A stretch of 32,876 bases of DNA from Neptuniibacter sp. (lineage in GTDB: Bacteria; Pseudomonadota; Gammaproteobacteria; Pseudomonadales; Balneatricaceae), in NCBI RefSeq assembly GCF_024231755.1, contig NZ_JAAEQH010000083.1, forward strand, positions 1 through 32,876, written 5' to 3'. Made by a program: the position numbers and the translations under genes. Below, piece by piece: positions 25,585 to 32,876 of this stretch. How positions within the stretch are numbered: position 1 is the stretch's first letter; the number at the start of each line of letters is the position of its first letter. The notes below the pieces were generated by a model, which saw nothing but the letters and a program-made list of their open reading frames with translations, was not told the DNA's origin and did not search any database.

Positions 25585-26838
25585 GTGAATAGTATGGTAA
25601 CTCACTCAAATATGATCGTGGCACTGGATATCGGAACCTCCAAGGTTGTTTGCTTGGTAGGTGAGGTAAACGTGGACGGTTCTATTGATATTGTTGGAAT
25701 CGGATCTCACCCATCCCGTGGTTTGAAGAAAGGGGTTGTGGTGAATATCGAATCCACTGTGAGTTCAATTCAGCGTGCTGTTGAAGAAGCTGAACTGATG
25801 GCGGGTTGTAAAATTCACTCGGTAACCGTTGGTATAGCGGGTAGTCATATCAATAGCCTCAACTCACACGGCATTGTCGCTGTGCGTGATCGTGAGGTGA
25901 CGGATTATGATTTGGACCGTGTGATTGATGCTGCCCGTGCAGTTGCCATTCCTGCTGATCAGAAAATCCTGCATATCCTGCCGCAGGAATATGAAATTGA
26001 TAACTCAGAGGGTATTCGAGAGCCTCTGGGTATGTCTGGTGTTCGCCTGGAAGCAAAAGTACATATGGTTACTGGCTCGGTGAATGCTGCGCAGAATATT
26101 GAGAAGTGTGTGCGCCGTTGTGGTCTTGAAGTCGATAATCTGGTGTTGGAGCAATTAGCTTCCAGCTACTCAGTGCTGACAGAAGATGAAAAAGAACTCG
26201 GCGTATGCATGGTTGATATTGGTGGGGGTACTTCCGATATCTCCATCTTTACTGGTGGTTCTATACGTCACACGGCAGTAATCCCTATTGCTGGTGATCA
26301 GGTAACAAACGATATCGCTATGGCACTGCGCACTCCTATGCAGCATGCCGAAGAGATCAAAATTAAATATGCCTGTGCATTAGCTCAGTTAGCCGGTCCC
26401 GATGAAACTATTAAGGTTCCGGGGGTAGGGGATCGTCCATCTCGTGATCTTTCCCGTCAGGCACTAGCTGAAGTGGTTGAGCCTCGTTATGAAGAGTTGT
26501 TCAACCTTGTTCAGGCAGAGCTGCGCCGTAGTGGCTTTGAAGACTTGGTTGCTGCGGGCATTGTTCTGACAGGAGGCACTTCAAAAATGGAAGGTGCTGT
26601 TGAACTGGCAGAAGAGATTTTCCACATGCCGGTACGACTGGCTTCGCCTCATGGTGTGCGTGGAATGGAAGATATTTTAGGCAACCCGATTTATGCCACT
26701 GGCATGGGGTTGTTGCAGTACGCTCATGAAGATCAGGGTAGCGAGCCCGCAGCAACGGTAGAAGTTGCAGAGATGGAGCTGGTTGAGCAAGCGAGCGTAT
26801 TGAGCAGAATGAAAACCTGGTTTCAGGGAAATTTCTGA
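25585..26838 (+). CDS. ftsA: cell division protein FtsA
   Basis: 417 residues from GTG at 25585; ATG at 25594 (414 residues) is an equally possible start and neither has a strong ribosome-binding site. Actin-fold motifs are phosphate 1 (MIVALDIGTSKVV), the FtsA-specific 1C domain region (GIAGSHINSLNSHGIVAVRD), phosphate 2 (VCMVDIGGGTSDISIF) and the adenosine motif (AAGIVLTGGTSKMEG). The C-terminal amphipathic membrane-targeting helix is MKTWFQGNF. The sequence resembles the pseudomonad FtsA closely and looks fully functional. It tethers FtsZ filaments to the membrane. ftsQ is not upstream; instead there is an AT-rich spacer with the palindrome array. Confidence 0.96.
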   Translation: MNSMVTHSNMIVALDIGTSKVVCLVGEVNVDGSIDIVGIGSHPSRGLKKGVVVNIESTVSSIQRAVEEAELMAGCKIHSVTVGIAGSHINSLNSHGIVAVRDREVTDYDLDRVIDAARAVAIPADQKILHILPQEYEIDNSEGIREPLGMSGVRLEAKVHMVTGSVNAAQNIEKCVRRCGLEVDNLVLEQLASSYSVLTEDEKELGVCMVDIGGGTSDISIFTGGSIRHTAVIPIAGDQVTNDIAMALRTPMQHAEEIKIKYACALAQLAGPDETIKVPGVGDRPSRDLSRQALAEVVEPRYEELFNLVQAELRRSGFEDLVAAGIVLTGGTSKMEGAVELAEEIFHMPVRLASPHGVRGMEDILGNPIYATGMGLLQYAHEDQGSEPAATVEVAEMELVEQASVLSRMKTWFQGNF

Positions 26839-26922
26839 AACAGGTAATAAACGGAAATAACTAATTAAAAGCGCTACTTAAAAGAAAAAAAGCGTAAATA
26901 AAAAAACTGGAAGGAGATCGGT

Positions 26923-28146
26923 ATGTTTGAGTTGGCTGACAGTATCCCTCAAAGCGCCGTAATAAAAGTTGTTGGTGTTGGTGGTGGCGGTGGTAACGCT
27001 GTACAACACATGGTGAGTTGTGATGTTGATGGCGTTGAGTTTATCTGTGCAAATACAGATGCTCAGGCGTTGGATAACATGGCTTCCAAAACAGTTATTC
27101 AGATCGGTGGTGAGCTCACCAAAGGTTTGGGTGCTGGCGCGAATCCTGAAGTAGGTCGTCAGGCTGCACTCGAGGATCGTGAGCGTCTGGCTGAAATGCT
27201 TGATGGTGCTGATATGGTATTCATCACTGCCGGTATGGGTGGTGGTACTGGTACTGGTGCTGCGCCAATTGTTGCTGAAGTTGCTAAGGATCTGGGTATC
27301 CTGACCGTTGCTGTGGTAACAAAGCCATTTACATTTGAAGGTCGTAAGCGCCTTAAGATAGCCGATGAGGGTATCAAAGAGCTTAAAGAGAATGTTGATT
27401 CTCTGATTATTATTCCTAATGAAAAACTTTTGCCTGTTCTGGGTAAAAATACGAGTCTGATTAACGCATTCAACACCTGTAATGATGTGTTGAAAGGTGC
27501 TGTGCAGGGCATCGCTGATCTGATTATCCGTCCGGGTATGATCAACGTTGACTTCGCAGACGTGCGAACCGTTATGTCCGAAATGGGCATGGCGATGATG
27601 GGTAGCGGTAGTGGCCGTGGCGAAGACCGAGCTATAGAAGCAACGGAAGCCGCGATTAACAGCCCTCTGCTTGAGGACGTAGACCTGAAGGGGGCGAGTG
27701 GTATTCTGGTGAATATCACCGCTGGTCTCGATCTCAGCTTGGGTGAGTTCTCAGAAGTGGGCAACATCGTTGAAGAGTATGCTTCTGAGAACGCCACTAT
27801 CGTCGTTGGTACAGTAATTGATCCGGAACTGACGGATGAATTAACAGTAACCGTTGTGGCGACAGGTTTGGGACGTGCTGAAGAGCAGCATGTTGAGATT
27901 GTGAATACTGGCACTGGTCGTGCGGCTGCTGTGGCTACTGCAGCGGGTGCCGCTTCTGACTTTGATCAGCTGGAATTGCCAGCTGTTATGCGAGGCAATC
28001 GTGCTGAAACTGAGAAAAAGCCAAGAACACCTCCTGCCGAGATCCATCGTGAGGTAGAAGCAGAGCAACCTGTTATGCAGAAAACTGGCACTGATGATAT
28101 GGAATTCCTGGATATTCCTGCATTCTTGCGACGCCAAGCTGATTGA
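26923..28146 (+). CDS. ftsZ: cell division protein FtsZ
   Basis: 407 residues. The GTP-binding tubulin signature GGGTGTG is at 106-112, the N-terminal GGGGGNAV glycine-rich loop at 20-27 and the catalytic T7 loop NVDFAD at 208-213. A variable linker (about 320-390) leads to the conserved C-terminal peptide FLDIPAFLRRQAD that binds FtsA/ZipA. All key residues are present. A GGAGG-like site (AAGGAGAT) precedes the ATG, 84 nt after ftsA. lpxC, the usual downstream gene, is missing; a strong terminator follows instead. Confidence 0.98.
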   Translation: MFELADSIPQSAVIKVVGVGGGGGNAVQHMVSCDVDGVEFICANTDAQALDNMASKTVIQIGGELTKGLGAGANPEVGRQAALEDRERLAEMLDGADMVFITAGMGGGTGTGAAPIVAEVAKDLGILTVAVVTKPFTFEGRKRLKIADEGIKELKENVDSLIIIPNEKLLPVLGKNTSLINAFNTCNDVLKGAVQGIADLIIRPGMINVDFADVRTVMSEMGMAMMGSGSGRGEDRAIEATEAAINSPLLEDVDLKGASGILVNITAGLDLSLGEFSEVGNIVEEYASENATIVVGTVIDPELTDELTVTVVATGLGRAEEQHVEIVNTGTGRAAAVATAAGAASDFDQLELPAVMRGNRAETEKKPRTPPAEIHREVEAEQPVMQKTGTDDMEFLDIPAFLRRQAD

Positions 28147-28173
28147 TAGTTTTATACCTTCCAGGTATTACTT

Positions 28174-28200
28174 TGCCCGGCCTTTGCCGGGCATTTTTTT
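28174..28200 (+). terminator. intrinsic terminator after ftsZ
   Basis: TGCCCGGC, loop CTTT, GCCGGGCA (28174-28193) followed by seven T (28194-28200). A perfect 8-bp GC-rich stem 28 nt after the ftsZ stop codon. Confidence 0.95.
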
Positions 28201-28270
28201 ATCACTACCAAACTTGAGAGATGTACTGTGTGTTAGGTCTCTCACAGAAAGATGAATTAGAGCCTATCTG

Positions 28271-29521
28271 CTAGCGTTGGGTTTTTTTCTGTAATTTATC
28301 CTGGTACATTCGCTCGTCAGCGATCTGAATAAGATCTTCCAAACTGTTTGTCGTATCTTCTTCCGGGTAACTTACCAGGCCAATGCTGAATTTAGGTTGT
28401 AAGGGTTGTCCTTTATATGTGTGAGGTTTGTTCAGGAATAACTCTTCTATACGCTTAAAAAGGGTGTCCGCTCCGTCAAGTGGGCAATCCGGTAACAGGA
28501 CAATAAACTCATCCCCGCCGTAGCGAATGACTTTATCAACCACGCGAAGGTGTTCTGTTAATTGCTTGCAGAAGTACATGAGCAATTCATCGCCAGCCGT
28601 GTGACCTAATGAATCATTCACCTTTTTAAAGCCGTTCAGATCTATCATGGCAATAGTCAGAGGAAGTGCTTTTCTATTGGCTCTGGAGGTTTCCTCTGTC
28701 ATCAGTTTCTCGAGCTGATGTCTGTTGTATGTGCCTGTTAGTTTGTCGTAGATAGAGACTTCTTCAACTTTCTTAAAGGCGCTATGCAGTCGTTCCTGTT
28801 GAGCATTAAAGGAATGCTCGATACTGAGAATCTCTTCTAAATCAGAGTCCAGCTCTACTTTGTCATTCAGATTATGGTGCCCCTCGGTTTCCTTTAACTT
28901 GTGTTCAAGTTTACGAAGGGGGTTGATTACATGTGAAAGCAAATCACTGGAAAGGGCGATATATGAGGAAATCATCGTAATAGAGAAAACCAAAAACAGC
29001 CCCATTAATACTTCTGAGATGGGTATGCGAACTCTGGAGGCAGGAAAAGTAACGTCGAGAACGCCTGCCACATCACCAACGGAAACATTCTGGTGACATG
29101 CCATACACTCGTTTTGGAATCTAATCGCTCTGAAGTAGTGGATGTTTTCCAGTGACTCAATATGGATCGCATCATTATTGCCGTTGAGGTGTTTTTTTAT
29201 CTCATTTGTTAATGCTCGCCCATCACCAAATTGATCCCTGACTGCTTTGCTACGGAACATGGAATAAACAATATCTGGAGCGTTGTTGTTCAGCTCATGA
29301 ATCAGCTGATTAACTTCTTCGTAGCTTGCACCTTCGTTCATTGCTTGTCGTAGTTCTTTAAAAACAAGTTGGCCAAGGTATTGGCCTTCTTGACGCAGAT
29401 CCTTTTCTATCGACAGAAATATAAGAAGGGCAACAATTAATAGTGCAAAAAAAGTGCTGATCAGGGCGGATCGGTATAAAGAATGGAACAGCGCATCTTT
29501 TACGCTATTAATCTGTCTCAT
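28271..29521 (-). CDS. membrane diguanylate cyclase with periplasmic CxxCH (heme-type) sensor
   Basis: 416 residues. TM1 is at about 15-37. A periplasmic domain (about 40-165) resembles the DUF3365/Tll0287 type and contains CMACH (Cys139, Cys142, His143), a c-type heme-attachment motif. TM2 is at about 170-190, followed by a HAMP-like/coiled linker (about 198-255). The GGDEF domain (about 256-416) has the active-site YGGDEF (335-339) and the product-inhibition I-site RVVD (Arg326, Asp329), five residues upstream. It should make c-di-GMP in response to a redox or gas/heme signal. The heme attachment is inferred from the motif. It is monocistronic and converges with ftsZ. Confidence 0.9.
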   Translation of the reverse strand: MRQINSVKDALFHSLYRSALISTFFALLIVALLIFLSIEKDLRQEGQYLGQLVFKELRQAMNEGASYEEVNQLIHELNNNAPDIVYSMFRSKAVRDQFGDGRALTNEIKKHLNGNNDAIHIESLENIHYFRAIRFQNECMACHQNVSVGDVAGVLDVTFPASRVRIPISEVLMGLFLVFSITMISSYIALSSDLLSHVINPLRKLEHKLKETEGHHNLNDKVELDSDLEEILSIEHSFNAQQERLHSAFKKVEEVSIYDKLTGTYNRHQLEKLMTEETSRANRKALPLTIAMIDLNGFKKVNDSLGHTAGDELLMYFCKQLTEHLRVVDKVIRYGGDEFIVLLPDCPLDGADTLFKRIEELFLNKPHTYKGQPLQPKFSIGLVSYPEEDTTNSLEDLIQIADERMYQDKLQKKTQR

Positions 29522-29674
29522 TGGCGGGGGTTAAGCTCACGATATTTTATAGTTATTACTCCTAGTTTACCGGTGACTGCAATTCAAGCAAGTACAAATA
29601 TTACGCAGTTGTACGTCTTTTAATCTGCATCACAAACAATGACGAAAATGTGGTGATTTATTGGGGTAAAACCC

Positions 29675-29702
29675 TTGCGGAAACAAAAGTCTATGATACA
29701 AT
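29675..29702 (+). promoter_or_regulatory. sigma-70-type promoter of the tRNA-Ser locus
   Basis: -35 TTGCGG (29675-29680), 16-bp spacer, -10 TACAAT (29697-29702), then a GC-rich discriminator GCGCGCC typical of stringently controlled stable-RNA promoters. The start would be near 29709, giving a leader of about 165 nt before the tRNA. Confidence 0.75.
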
Positions 29703-29748
29703 GCGCGCCTCGTTGTTAAGGAGCTTATGCACCTTATAACGAAGAGCT

Positions 29749-29837
29749 GGTCAGGTGTCCGAGTTGGTCGATTCGGAGGCTTTGCCGGAGAAAACGTCGA
29801 AGTTTACGACGACGGTAACGAGCACGCCAAGTGTGTA
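29749..29837 (+). pseudogene. decayed tRNA-Ser-like copy upstream of tRNA-Ser
   Basis: 29749-29764 is identical to the first 16 nt of the tRNA-Ser at 29874 (GGTCAGGTGTCCGAGT). Then TGGTCGA follows with small changes, and an unrelated insert of roughly 48 nt. 29820-29828 is GAGCACGCC and 29829-29837 is AAGTGTGTA, both identical to the anticodon arm of the real tRNA except that the four bases TGGA carrying the anticodon are missing. The T-arm and 3' acceptor strand are absent. The insert can form CGTCG/CGACG with a 7-nt loop. It is best read as a rearranged tRNA-Ser duplicate that is not functional as tRNA. Confidence 0.65.
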
Positions 29838-29873
29838 AGTTTAAAGCTGAAATATTGCATCGTAGATAACGAT

Positions 29874-29961
29874 GGTCAGGTGTCCGAGTGGCCGAAGGAG
29901 CACGCCTGGAAAGTGTGTATACGGAAACGTATCGAGGGTTCGAATCCCTCCCTGACCGCCA
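29874..29961 (+). tRNA. serX: tRNA-Ser (anticodon GGA)
   Basis: 88 nt including encoded CCA. The acceptor stem GGTCAGG pairs with CCTGACC, followed by discriminator G and CCA. The anticodon stem CACGC/GTGTG encloses the loop CTGGAAA (anticodon GGA, reading UCC/UCU). The long variable arm ATACG-GAAA-CGTAT is diagnostic for class II tRNA. The T-arm is GAGGG-TTCGAAT-CCCTC. A P4-type integrase gene starts 164 nt downstream, so the 3' end is the likely attachment site. The gene letter is not certain. Confidence 0.95.
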
Positions 29962-29979
29962 TCTAACTGTTCAAAACAG

Positions 29980-30046
29980 TCCGATGAAGTCCAGAAAGCT
30001 GCATAACCAAAGGGTTTGCGGCTTTTTTTGTGTCTGATGAAGTCCA
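29980..30046. repeat. direct repeats TCYGATGAAGTCCA flanking the tRNA terminator
   Basis: Copies TCCGATGAAGTCCA (29980-29993) and TCTGATGAAGTCCA (30033-30046) lie 53 bp apart, just downstream of the tRNA. They are candidate integrase arm-type sites or att-derived repeats. Confidence 0.6.
29995..30029 (+). terminator. intrinsic terminator of tRNA-Ser
   Basis: AAAGCTGC (29995-30002) and AACC (30005-30008) pair with GGTT (30013-30016) and GCGGCTTT (from 30018), including one G-T pair. Seven T follow. It lies 34 nt after the tRNA. Confidence 0.85.
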
Positions 30047-30055
30047 ATAGAATCT

Positions 30056-30123
30056 TGTAACATCCACGCTTTTAAGTAACACTGAATGTAACATCCAGGA
30101 TGAGTGTTAATTTCGGTGTTACA
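30056..30123. promoter_or_regulatory. TGTAACATCCA repeats upstream of the integrase
   Basis: TGTAACATCCA occurs at 30056-30066 and 30087-30097 (31 bp apart). An inverted TGTTACA lies at 30117-30123, ending three bases before the integrase ATG. They could be integrase/excisionase arm sites or an autoregulatory operator. The function is inferred from position. Confidence 0.5.
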
Positions 30124-30125
30124 TC

Positions 30126-31331
30126 ATGGCCAAAAAAGTTCTCCCGCTGACCAACACACAGGTTAAGAATGCTAAGCCAAAAGAGAAGGAGTACAGCCTC
30201 TCTGATGGTGATGGGCTTTCTCTAAGGGTCAAACCTAATGGAACAAAAATGTGGGTTTTCAACTACACACGCCCACATACTTCAAAGAGAGCCAATATCT
30301 CCTTTGGAGTGTTTCCTGAAATGCCTCTTGCCTTAGCTAGAAAACAGCGCGAAGAAGCTCGAGAGCTATTGGCTCAAAAGATCGACCCTAAATTACAACG
30401 TGATTCGGAACGAGTCGATGAGGCGAACAAAAAGGAAAATACTCTTGAGGTTGTCACCAGACAGTGGTTTGAACTTAAACAAAGTGAGATCACTCCCGCC
30501 TATGCAGAAGATATTATTCACTCTTTGGAAAATCATGTATTCCCCAAGATTGGTAATCACCCAATCACAGATATAACCGCACCGTTAGTGATCGAGTCAT
30601 TGAAGCCTCTATATAAAGCTGGAAAGCTTGAAATGATCAAAAGGATTTGTTCAAGACTGAACCAAGTTATGGTGTATGCCACAAATACAGGTTTGAATGG
30701 GGCTAATCCTCTCTCTGGTATCAGGCAGGCGTTCAAATCTCCAAAGGTGACAAATAATCCTACGATCCTACCTAGTGAATTACCGAACCTAATGAGCAAT
30801 ATTGCAGATGCGAATATCCGTAAGGTGACTCGTTATCTACTGAAGTGGCAATTGCATACAATGACTCGACCCGGAGAAGCAGCAGGAGCTCGCTGGGATG
30901 AAATAGATGAAGAGAATGCTCTATGGGTTATTCCAGCTGAAAGGATGAAGAAGAGGCGAGGGCATAGTATCCCTTTGACCTCTCAAACGTTATCGTTACT
31001 GGAAAAACTGAAACCTATTAGTGGAAACTCTGAATTTCTATTCCCAAGTGACATTAATCCTAGAGCCTCTGCCAATAACTCGACAGCTAATGTTGCCTTG
31101 AAGAGAATGGGGTACCAAGGAAAGCTGACAGCTCACGGAATGCGGTCAATTGCGAGCACAGCTCTTAATGAGCAGGGCTTTGATCCTGATATAGTGGAAG
31201 CGGCCTTGGCTCATGTTGATAAGAATCAGGTTAGGGCTACTTACAACAGGGCTCAATATATCGAGCGCAGAAGAAAGATGATGGAATGGTGGTCTGATTT
31301 CATTCTTGAATCTGAAAGAAAAGCTGTTTGA
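30126..31331 (+). CDS. P4-type tyrosine site-specific integrase
   Basis: 401 residues. The N-terminal DUF4102-type arm-binding domain (about 1-95) reads LTNTQVKNAKPKEKEYSLSDGDGLSLRV. The SAM-like core-binding domain is at about 103-205 and the catalytic domain at about 213-390. The active site is complete: Arg248 (TMTRPGEAAG), Lys in the MKKRRGH region, His337-x-x-Arg340 (AHGMRS), His363 and the nucleophile Tyr373 (RATYNRAQYIE). Located immediately downstream of tRNA-Ser in the same direction, it marks the left end of an integrated element. No other element genes are seen before the IS, so the remaining cargo lies beyond the window or is lost. Confidence 0.95.
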   Translation: MAKKVLPLTNTQVKNAKPKEKEYSLSDGDGLSLRVKPNGTKMWVFNYTRPHTSKRANISFGVFPEMPLALARKQREEARELLAQKIDPKLQRDSERVDEANKKENTLEVVTRQWFELKQSEITPAYAEDIIHSLENHVFPKIGNHPITDITAPLVIESLKPLYKAGKLEMIKRICSRLNQVMVYATNTGLNGANPLSGIRQAFKSPKVTNNPTILPSELPNLMSNIADANIRKVTRYLLKWQLHTMTRPGEAAGARWDEIDEENALWVIPAERMKKRRGHSIPLTSQTLSLLEKLKPISGNSEFLFPSDINPRASANNSTANVALKRMGYQGKLTAHGMRSIASTALNEQGFDPDIVEAALAHVDKNQVRATYNRAQYIERRRKMMEWWSDFILESERKAV

Positions 31332-31682
31332 TAGGTTGGATGGAACAAATAGGCCTATCACGTATATGGATAACTTAAAATTTGGTCATGACCTCTTTTA
31401 TCGGGTATCTCCTTTTATGTTTTGATTTTCAGAGTGCGGCCTCAGAAAATCGGCCTTTAAAATGCACTGATGCGCTAACCGAAACTCTTTGGTCATTTCA
31501 CTTTCAAGAATATTTCTATGTTTTGGATCATCAAGGAAAGTTAGGTGAGGTTTACCGGGAATAGGGTAGTTTATTTTACGGTAAAATACTTCAAGGATTT
31601 TGATTGGAGAATAATTGTTATTTGAGCGGATGGTTTGAAAGCTTCGAGCCTCTTTCCCAGATAGACCATCAATTAAGTGAAT
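31332..31682. other. non-coding spacer between integrase and IS, 351 bp
   Basis: AT-rich sequence without a convincing gene. One 60-codon open frame (31382-31564) has no ribosome-binding site and no recognisable domain. It may be decayed element DNA. Confidence 0.45.
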
Positions 31683-32871
31683 TAGCTCAGACTAGATCTG
31701 ACATATTGTCTTGTAAAAGAGAGAGTTACCCGTTTTGATGAAAGTGTCGAAGCTTTAACCAAAACAAAAGGTAACTCTCATGATTCATACTAACAACCCT
31801 ATCATTAAACACAAAGCTGGCTTGCTCAACTTGGCAGAAGAACTGGGCAATGTATCCAAAGCTTGTAAGGTAATGGGCGTGTCACGTGATACGTTTTATC
31901 GTTATCAGGAGCTCGTTGAAGAAGGTGGAATCGATAACCTGATCAATAAGAGCCGACGAGCACCAAACCCAAAGAACAGAGTTGATGAAGCAACAGAGCA
32001 AGCGGTAATCGCTTATGCTACTGAGCAGCCCGCTCATGGCCAGCATCGTACCAGTAATGAATTGCGTAAGTCTGGTGTCTTTGTGTCGGGCAGTGGTGTT
32101 CGTTCAATTTGGGTGCGACATAATCTTGAGAACTTCAAAAAGCGACTTAAAGCCTTAGAAGATAAAGTAGCTAATGATGGCATTATCCTGAGTGATGCCC
32201 AAATCGCAGCGCTAGAGAAAAAGAAATTTGATGATGAAGCGTGCGGTGAAATTGAAACCGCACATCCTGGCTATTTGGGTTCTCAGGACACTTTCTATGT
32301 GGGTAACCTGAAGGGCGTTGGTCGTATATACCAACAGACCTTTGTTGATACTTATAGCAAGATTGCTTTCTGTAAGCTCTACACCACCAAAACGCCGATA
32401 ACTGCTGCTGATGCACTCAACGATAAGGTATTACCGTTCTTTGAAGAGCAGGAGCTTCCTATGCTACGTATTCTGACTGATCGGGGCACTGAATACTGCG
32501 GTCGGGTAGATCAGCATGATTATCAGCTTTACCTTGCCATCAATGACATTGATCACACCAAAACTAAAGCGATGTCACCACAAACGAATGGTATATGTGA
32601 GCGCTTCCACAAGACGATTTTGAATGAGTTTTATCAAGTTACTTTTCGTAAAAAGCTGTACGGATCACTTGAAGAACTACAAAAAGATCTGGACGATTGG
32701 GTGAAATACTACAACAATGAACGAACTCATCAGGGCAAAATATGCTGCGGTAGAACGCCAATGGAAACATTGCTTGATGGTAAATCGATTTGGGCAGAGA
32801 AGAATTTAGCCCAGATCTAAACTGACAGACACCAGATAGAAACGGGTAACTGTCAGATCAAGTCTGAGCTA
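31683..32871 (+). mobile_element. complete IS481-family insertion sequence
   Basis: Terminal inverted repeats 31683-31703 and 32851-32871 match at 20 of 21 positions (starting TAGCTCAGACT). A second shared block, AGTTACCCGTTT, occurs inside both ends (31724-31735 and the reverse complement at 32840-32851). On the right it abuts the terminal repeat; on the left it is 20 bp further in. The single transposase gene fills the interior. A target duplication could not be verified because only 5 bases remain to the right. Confidence 0.88.
31780..32820 (+). CDS. IS481-family DDE transposase
   Basis: 346 residues, intact. An N-terminal helix-turn-helix (about 12-60) contains VSKACKVMGVSRDTFYRYQE. A second HTH/linker region (about 70-115) includes PAHGQHRTSNEL. 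The rve/DDE integrase core (about 165-320) has Asp170 (GSQDTFY), Asp234 (ILTDRGTEY) and Glu274 (NGICERFHKT). The C-terminal WVKYYNNERTHQG is typical of IS481/IS3-like transposases. A single frame without frameshift agrees with IS481 rather than IS3. Confidence 0.95.
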   Translation: MIHTNNPIIKHKAGLLNLAEELGNVSKACKVMGVSRDTFYRYQELVEEGGIDNLINKSRRAPNPKNRVDEATEQAVIAYATEQPAHGQHRTSNELRKSGVFVSGSGVRSIWVRHNLENFKKRLKALEDKVANDGIILSDAQIAALEKKKFDDEACGEIETAHPGYLGSQDTFYVGNLKGVGRIYQQTFVDTYSKIAFCKLYTTKTPITAADALNDKVLPFFEEQELPMLRILTDRGTEYCGRVDQHDYQLYLAINDIDHTKTKAMSPQTNGICERFHKTILNEFYQVTFRKKLYGSLEELQKDLDDWVKYYNNERTHQGKICCGRTPMETLLDGKSIWAEKNLAQI

Positions 32872-32876
32872 CTACA

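Noticed and set aside
27159-27914. 251-codon open frame opposite ftsZ
   Set aside because: Antisense to FtsZ and low-complexity (Ser/Ile/Pro-rich), a typical shadow frame.
29727-29966. 79-codon ORF over the tRNA-Ser locus
   Set aside because: It reads through the tRNA gene and its decayed copy and is explained by stable RNA structure.
31382-31564. 60-codon ORF after the integrase
   Set aside because: No ribosome-binding site, no recognisable domain; treated as non-coding element remnant.
31638-31756. 10-bp inverted repeat AAAGCTTCGA / TCGAAGCTTT around the IS left end
   Set aside because: One copy is outside and one inside the IS, and the AAGCTT core is self-complementary, so it is most likely chance.

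Overview
The window looks like the chromosome of a marine gammaproteobacterium of the Oceanospirillaceae/Pseudomonadales type. This is an inference from protein flavour: the FtsA closely resembles the pseudomonad form, the copper receptor is OprC/NosA-like, and a YdbH-YnbE-YdbL module is present. Base composition is moderate and coding density is high. The genus cannot be fixed from the sequence alone.

Layout. 1-8.6 kb holds an epimerase-like SDR, a HAD/YghU/GST operon, a CMD-family protein divergent from a TetR-MFS pair with three clear operator palindromes, a HlyU-family protein, a hotdog thioesterase, and an MdaB/GFA pair divergent from an HxlR regulator. Much of this is thiol, quinone and electrophile housekeeping. 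8.7-15.3 kb holds a stand-alone gcvP, an HCCA-isomerase/GST pair and an OprC-type copper receptor. 15.4-22.4 kb is a run of nine minus-strand genes. It starts with a K+ channel, a secreted Cys-rich protein, an O-methyltransferase and an acidic unknown. It continues with ydbH-ynbE-ydbL (intermembrane lipid transport), a DsbB-like protein that lacks its CxxC, and an LpxR-type lipid A deacylase. 22.6-25.1 kb holds a small membrane protein, rmuC and a GGCT-fold protein. 25.1-28.2 kb is an AT-rich spacer followed by an isolated ftsA-ftsZ pair. 28.3-29.5 kb encodes a diguanylate cyclase with a periplasmic CxxCH motif. 29.6-32.9 kb is a tRNA-Ser(GGA) locus with a decayed tRNA-Ser-like copy in its leader, a P4-type integrase directly downstream, and a complete IS481-family element.

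Most notable. The AT-rich spacer before ftsA contains a helically phased array of 19-bp palindromic sites. Three good copies sit exactly 32 bp apart, and two further copies in the same register together make up a perfect 21-bp inverted repeat. The ftsAZ pair lies outside a division-and-cell-wall cluster: no ftsQ/ddl/mur genes lie upstream and no lpxC downstream. It may be a second or relocated copy under dedicated control. Other items worth checking are the DsbB-like protein in which the CxxC pair is apparently replaced by Ser-x-x-Ser, the heme-motif GGDEF sensor, and the tRNA-Ser pseudogene plus integrase repeats.

All six convergent gene junctions (near 1.08, 5.99, 7.09, 8.64, 15.33 and 28.19 kb) carry strong inverted repeats. 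They probably serve as bidirectional terminators or REP-like elements.
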